Notes under the pieces: model-generated
Told to the model about the DNA's origin: nothing
Seen by the model: only the letters and a program-made list of their open reading frames with translations
Database searches by the model: none
Part shown: in pieces, positions 60,901-64,000 of the stretch
Layout: each line of letters begins with the position of its first letter
Position numbering within the stretch: position 1 is the first letter of the stretch
Translations under genes and position numbers: made by a program
From: an uncultured Bacilli bacterium
Lineage (GTDB): Bacteria; Bacillota_I; Bacilli_A; RF39; UBA660
NCBI GenBank assembly: GCA_910589375.1
Contig: CAJUTK010000001.1
Location: forward strand, 496,001-560,000
Length of the DNA: 64,000 nt
Direction of reading: 5' to 3'

Positions 60901-62539
60901 TAATATTGTAAAGTATATTTACAATGTTGGAAAGCGTGAAAATATTGAGACTAATAAGCTATGGTTAGATGCTATTCCTGGTGAAATATATATTAATGAT
61001 TTAAAAGAAAAATATAATTATCAAGCAGAACCTTATAAAATTAATCCTATTATTGGAGAATATGATAAACCAGCTTCTCAAGAACAAAAGTTACTTACAT
61101 TAGATTTAAGCAATAATGGAAATACTCTTATTATTGGTCAAAGTGGTAGCGGAAAAGAAAATTTAATAACGACATTACTATGGTCAACGATTATGAATCA
61201 TACTCCTGAAGAAATTAATTTCTATATTGTGGATTGTGGAACTGAATCATTGAAGGTGTTCCGAAATATTCCTCATGTTGGTGAGATAGCAACTGCAGAA
61301 GATTATGATTTATCTATTGGCATTTTTCAAATGTTAGATGAGGAAATTGAAAGACGTAAAGATTTAATGGCTGATTATGCTGGTAATTACAATGAATATA
61401 TTGAAAATAGTGGTAATAAATTACCTTTGATTGTAACCATTATTAATAACTACGAAATATTTTTGGAAAGTTACGGAAAGATTGCTGATAATTTATTACC
61501 AATGTATCGTGATGGTGCTCGTTATGGTGTAGTTTTTGTTGTTTCAGAGTTATCTCCATCTACTGTAAAATCCAAAATGCTTCAAAGTTTTTATAATAAG
61601 TTATGTTTACAACTTCAAAATGAAGCTGACTATCGTTCTTCTTTGGGAGCACCAAAAGGATTGTTCCCAGCTAAAATATTTGGAAGAGGACTTGTTTTTA
61701 CAGAAGAATCAGCATTTGAGTTTCAAACAGCATATTTTACAGATAGAAAAAATATTAATAATACAGTAAGAGATGCTTCCAAAAAACTAAGTGAAGCTTA
61801 TACTAGTCGGGCTAGGAAAATACCAGTAATACCTGAAAAAGTATTGGTAGATAGTTTATATGATAAGGTAGAAAATCTAGCCACTATTCCAATTGGTTAT
61901 AGTACAGTGACTAAAGAACCATTCTTTTATGATTTTAGTATTAATCCTTTTACAATGGTACTTACCAATGGAATGAATGAGGAACGTATGAGTTTTGTTT
62001 ATGCTCTTATCAAATTGTTCCAAAAAGTACCGAATACAACAGTAAAAGTAATTGATTTTGTAGATGCTTATGAACAAGATATTTTTGGTGTAGAGGCATT
62101 TAAAAATAATTTTGATCAAGCTGTTATTAATATGAATAACGAAGTATTACAAAATAGAGATAGTGATATTGCTACCATTTATATTCTTCTAGGTGTAGGA
62201 GGAATTAGGAACAGTCTAAGTCCTGCTGGTAAACAAGTAGTAGGAAACTTATTCAGTAATATGTCTACGATTACGAATGCTAAATTTATTTTTGTGGATG
62301 TTTTAGTATCTTTTAAAAATATTCAAGTAGAACCATGGTATCAAGCAATGGTTGATAATTCTTATGGTATTTGGCTTGATAATGATGCAGCTAATCAATT
62401 AGTAATCAATGTACCAACAATTACAATGGAAGAAAGAAAAATGAATTTCCCTTGTATCGCTTTTTCTGTAAGTAAAGGTAAACACACTGTTATTAAGCAT
62501 GTTATTGATGAAGAAGAGGTGAGTAAGAATGAAGAATAA
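57905..62539 (+). CDS. essC: Type VIIb secretion ATPase EssC
   Basis: This is the membrane motor that moves WXG100 and LXG proteins. The 1544-residue chain has two FHA-like domains at the N-terminus (about 1-190; the second contains VISVGSNPNCNICFHN). Two membrane helices (about 262-320) and a cytosolic stretch follow. A degenerate ATPase-like domain (400-690) precedes two FtsK/SpoIIIE domains with Walker A motifs GSTGSGKS (about 729-736) and GQSGSGKE (about 1078-1085). A last domain (about 1310-1544) has lost its Walker A and reads TNGMNEERMS. The Walker B DYKGGG and the ATQKPSG sensor lie in the second domain. The ATG at 57905 follows AGGAG. Confidence 0.92.
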   Translation: MKILLIENDKISKYELPSQIEDSFIINYKPVGGKDCVITLEASNGSWILKSNGSVNIMNASMLVNEVTLVEYGSYVLKFLGIDDFITLYAMPTVEKESYKLDFGALNVISVGSNPNCNICFHNNLIGQMHVELKKVNDEWYVYPNQDTQFKTFINNKLVTNVQKLLIGDVIFINSLKIIWMRSFIQINNPNKQVTVAGLKAYAEMQVAKNTEYTPVDENEKNTDLYSEDEYFYHIPRIKETVEDTEIVIEAPPGAPQDDDLPFILTIGSTITMGASSLMMGYNVAYGLSSGTRSFWSVLPQIVMFFAMIIGSLIIPRMTVKYRKKKKIEKEEKRQRLYREYLAKKEQEISLANKKVAQIMRDNSIPTKNCALMLNTSNRNFWSREISDDDFLKVRLGVGSIDSPIHIQAPEEHFTLDDDNLLELVYKISDNYKKLPDVPVDISLIEEKVASLICECTYKDQYVDSLILQLVALHSAADLKIVIFTDQDRASRWDYMKQMPHCWSEDKSVRFFATNLEEMKEVSSYLDDELKKRKEKLAEKKSSSSKEGEEKADTKNIYKNFDSYFLIINDNYKLGKNVPFINSLLKIPENFGFSYLVVESSMRNLPTNCNVFVEIGEKEGAILRKNINASAQIHFSNEYENNLNMRDIANTLANVPTMTKEGLSVLPTSLSFMEMYGVSKVEQFNILNRWKMNSPVSSLAAPIGVYANGEQFKLNLHEKFHGPHGLIAGSTGSGKSEFIITYILSMCVNYHPYEVQFVLIDYKGGGLAGAFENKETGVRIPHLAGTITNLDTSEMNRTLVSIESELKRRQRVFNETKDALGESTIDIYKYQRLYREGMVKEPMAHLFIISDEFAELKSQQPEFMQQLISTARIGRSLGVHLILATQKPSGVVNDQIWSNSKFKVCLKVQDKSDSMEMLKRPEAASIKETGRFYLQVGYDDFFDKGQSGWAGAKYIPSDRVIKKIDDSIDFVNNTGEVIKTIKELTKADNSNKDYGDQLTNIVKYIYNVGKRENIETNKLWLDAIPGEIYINDLKEKYNYQAEPYKINPIIGEYDKPASQEQKLLTLDLSNNGNTLIIGQSGSGKENLITTLLWSTIMNHTPEEINFYIVDCGTESLKVFRNIPHVGEIATAEDYDLSIGIFQMLDEEIERRKDLMADYAGNYNEYIENSGNKLPLIVTIINNYEIFLESYGKIADNLLPMYRDGARYGVVFVVSELSPSTVKSKMLQSFYNKLCLQLQNEADYRSSLGAPKGLFPAKIFGRGLVFTEESAFEFQTAYFTDRKNINNTVRDASKKLSEAYTSRARKIPVIPEKVLVDSLYDKVENLATIPIGYSTVTKEPFFYDFSINPFTMVLTNGMNEERMSFVYALIKLFQKVPNTTVKVIDFVDAYEQDIFGVEAFKNNFDQAVINMNNEVLQNRDSDIATIYILLGVGGIRNSLSPAGKQVVGNLFSNMSTITNAKFIFVDVLVSFKNIQVEPWYQAMVDNSYGIWLDNDAANQLVINVPTITMEERKMNFPCIAFSVSKGKHTVIKHVIDEEEVSKNEE

Positions 62540-62783
62540 AGTCTTAGTAGAATTATATGTTCCTACTATTGATGAAGTTTATAATTTATATTTACCTGTC
62601 AATAGAAAGATTGGAAATATTATTGTATTATTAAATAAGTCTTTATTTGAGCTTACTAATGGATCTTTTATAGGAACAGAAGTAACTATGTTATATAATC
62701 GGTCAACAGGAGAAAAGTATTCTATTAATTCTATACTCAGAGAGACTGATATAAAAAATGGTACAAGTTTAGTGTTATTATAA
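62529..62783 (+). CDS. esaB: EsaB/YukD ubiquitin-like protein
   Basis: The 84-residue protein has the EsaB/YukD beta-grasp layout: VLVELYVPTIDEVYNLYLP, IGNIIVLLNKSL, a middle EVTMLYNRSTG and a final ENGxSLVLL-like end (here KNGTSLVLL). EsaB is a small cytosolic factor of type VIIb systems that affects substrate export, and it is usually near essC. The gene overlaps essC by 11 bases. It is co-transcribed with essC. A terminator follows. Confidence 0.8.
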   Translation: MKNKVLVELYVPTIDEVYNLYLPVNRKIGNIIVLLNKSLFELTNGSFIGTEVTMLYNRSTGEKYSINSILRETDIKNGTSLVLL

Positions 62784-62788
62784 ATGTA

Positions 62789-62816
62789 AAGAGAGGGTTA
62801 AATACTCTCTTTTTTG
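62789..62816 (+). terminator. Intrinsic terminator after esaB
   Basis: AAGAGAG and CTCTCTTTTTT around a nine-base loop. Confidence 0.75.
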
Positions 62817-62825
62817 TTAAAAATA

Positions 62826-62834
62826 TGGTATACT
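62826..62834 (+). promoter_or_regulatory. Extended -10 promoter of the last gene
   Basis: TGGTATACT (TATACT at 62829-62834), 17 bases before the ATG at 62852. Confidence 0.55.
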
Positions 62835-62851
62835 GAATAATAGGTGATGGT

Positions 62852-64000
62852 ATGAAATACTTTAATAAATCTTTTTTTAATCATTTGAAGGGAAATTTAA
62901 AAGTAATGAAAGAAAAAACGATTAAAAGAATAGCTATTTTCTCTTTGACAACATTATTATTAGTATCTGGATGTAGTCCTGATAAAACGACTAATAAGCA
63001 AGCTTCTAATAGCGATAATTTTTATTATGAAAGCACAATTATGCCAAGTACCCCATCACAGTCTGCTACTAATTCAGTAGATATCAAAACTTCATTATCA
63101 GAAGAAGAATTAAAATTATTGGAACAAGAAACTTCTTTATCAGAATTAGAGTATAGCAAATTTATTTCAGATATTCATAGTTTACCAGTAGAGTATGAGA
63201 ATTCAGAATATTTTCAAATACAGCAAGCTTTTAGTAGATATGAAAATATAAAAGAGTATGATACAGAAAGTTCTAACTTTATTAAAGATGGAAAAGTAGA
63301 TGAAGAAGCTTTAAGAAAGAAAGTAATTGAGAATAATAACAATTATTTTGCAAATAAAAAAAGTGGTAAATATAGTCTATTAGATAATGCGACATTTGAA
63401 AAAGTTTTTAGATCTTTGATAGATTCTATTAATTACAATTTACAATATACTCCTAACATAGATATTGCTCAATTAGATGATAATTTAACAAATTTAAGAA
63501 TATTTAGAATGACAACACCTGGAAGTGGTATGGTAACAGATGATGCAATAGTAGCAGTTAATTTAGAAGTAATTGCTACACGTCAGAGTGAGTATCCTAA
63601 TGTAGACTATTTAAGGATGACTGTTTTACACGAGGGAAATCATTTTGTACAAGCTAGTAGTGTAAAAGAGAGGGAACAAGAAGGATACAGCAAAAATGTT
63701 GGAGTTGCTTATGCATGGGATGATTTAGCGGTAAATCCACTTTTTTATACTTGGTATACAGAATCATCGGCAGAACATTTAAAGCTTTATCAATATGGTG
63801 ATGGTGCAGAAATTACCACTTATGAAAATCAGGTAAAGGGATTAGAAATGATGACTTTGGCAACTTTACCAAAAGAAGGAGTAGATAGTACTTCTTTAGC
63901 TAAAGTTTCTTTGCAACCTAATTTGACGCAATTATTTACTATATTCAATTGTCAAACAAAAGAAGAGCAATTAGAAGTATTAAATATGATGTATGCAATG
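62852..64000 (+). CDS. Lipoprotein with an HExxH motif, partial at right edge
   Basis: An open frame of 383 codons runs off the window with no stop. The N-terminus is a type II signal peptide: a basic start, a hydrophobic run and the lipobox LLVSGC with Cys41. The body is mainly Ser/Glu/Asn-rich (about 45-90), then globular. VLHEGNHFVQ (His260 to His264) is an HExxH-type zinc motif, and TESSAEHLK has Glu304/Glu308 as possible third ligands. A metallopeptidase-like lipoprotein on the outside is my inference. It follows esaB with its own promoter. AGGTGATGG precedes the ATG. Confidence 0.7.
   Translation, partial: MKYFNKSFFNHLKGNLKVMKEKTIKRIAIFSLTTLLLVSGCSPDKTTNKQASNSDNFYYESTIMPSTPSQSATNSVDIKTSLSEEELKLLEQETSLSELEYSKFISDIHSLPVEYENSEYFQIQQAFSRYENIKEYDTESSNFIKDGKVDEEALRKKVIENNNNYFANKKSGKYSLLDNATFEKVFRSLIDSINYNLQYTPNIDIAQLDDNLTNLRIFRMTTPGSGMVTDDAIVAVNLEVIATRQSEYPNVDYLRMTVLHEGNHFVQASSVKEREQEGYSKNVGVAYAWDDLAVNPLFYTWYTESSAEHLKLYQYGDGAEITTYENQVKGLEMMTLATLPKEGVDSTSLAKVSLQPNLTQLFTIFNCQTKEEQLEVLNMMYAM

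Overview
The window is a strongly A+T-rich, gene-dense stretch of bacterial chromosome from a low-GC Gram-positive organism (Firmicutes, class Bacilli in the broad sense; an uncultured gut-type lineage near Erysipelotrichia or the Mollicutes relatives is my inference). The evidence is the pairing of PolC with DnaE, T-box control of isoleucyl-tRNA synthetase, SepF and DivIVA-like proteins, an LtaS-like sulfatase, lipoprotein signal peptides with LspA, and AGGAGG-type ribosome binding sites. Several genes end in TGA (hemW, the SpoIIID-like regulator, the LtaS-like gene), so the standard bacterial code applies and not the Mycoplasma code. Sporulation genes (spoVIF, sigK with a pro-sequence, a SpoIIID-like regulator) suggest a spore former.

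Layout. 1-9.0 kb: the end of der, an extracellular Asn/Thr-linker protein, spoVIF, an orphan prepilin, dusB, an RDD membrane protein, lysS, a histidine phosphatase, a lipoprotein, ackA, an endo/exonuclease-phosphatase protein and nrnA. 9-22.9 kb: a transglutaminase-like protein, polC, yfhO, a DUF1292 protein with a coiled-coil partner, rpmB, a lipoprotein and dnaE. 23-29.8 kb: sepF, a DivIVA-like protein, an isoleucine T-box driving a CYTH protein and ileS, a Fic protein and sigK. 29.8-42.2 kb: a repeat-containing surface protein, recD2, a SepF paralogue, lspA-rluD, a GluP-like rhomboid protease, a tail-anchored unknown, lepA, a SpoIIID/sigma-like regulator and hemW. 42.2-53.9 kb: TraB/GumN, a tandem ThyX with a dTMP kinase, a HAAS-domain membrane protein, an LtaS-like sulfatase, HerA, a COG2426 membrane protein and recG. 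53.9-56 kb: a structured-RNA candidate, small unknown or decaying ORFs and a coiled-coil protein.

The right edge (56-64 kb) is the main accessory region and looks like the start of a type VIIb secretion locus. In order it has a membrane-anchored cell-wall hydrolase-like protein, a cytosolic C39-like cysteine peptidase, EssC (N-terminal FHA region, two membrane helices, FtsK/SpoIIIE-type ATPase domains), an EsaB/YukD ubiquitin-like protein and a lipoprotein with an HExxH motif that runs off the window. No WXG100 or LXG substrate and no EssB are in view, so the system probably continues past position 64000.

No rRNA, tRNA, CRISPR array, insertion sequence or prophage was recognised. No stretch longer than 300 bases lacks a gene; the two longest gaps hold the T-box leader (about 220 bases) and the structured-RNA candidate (about 240 bases).
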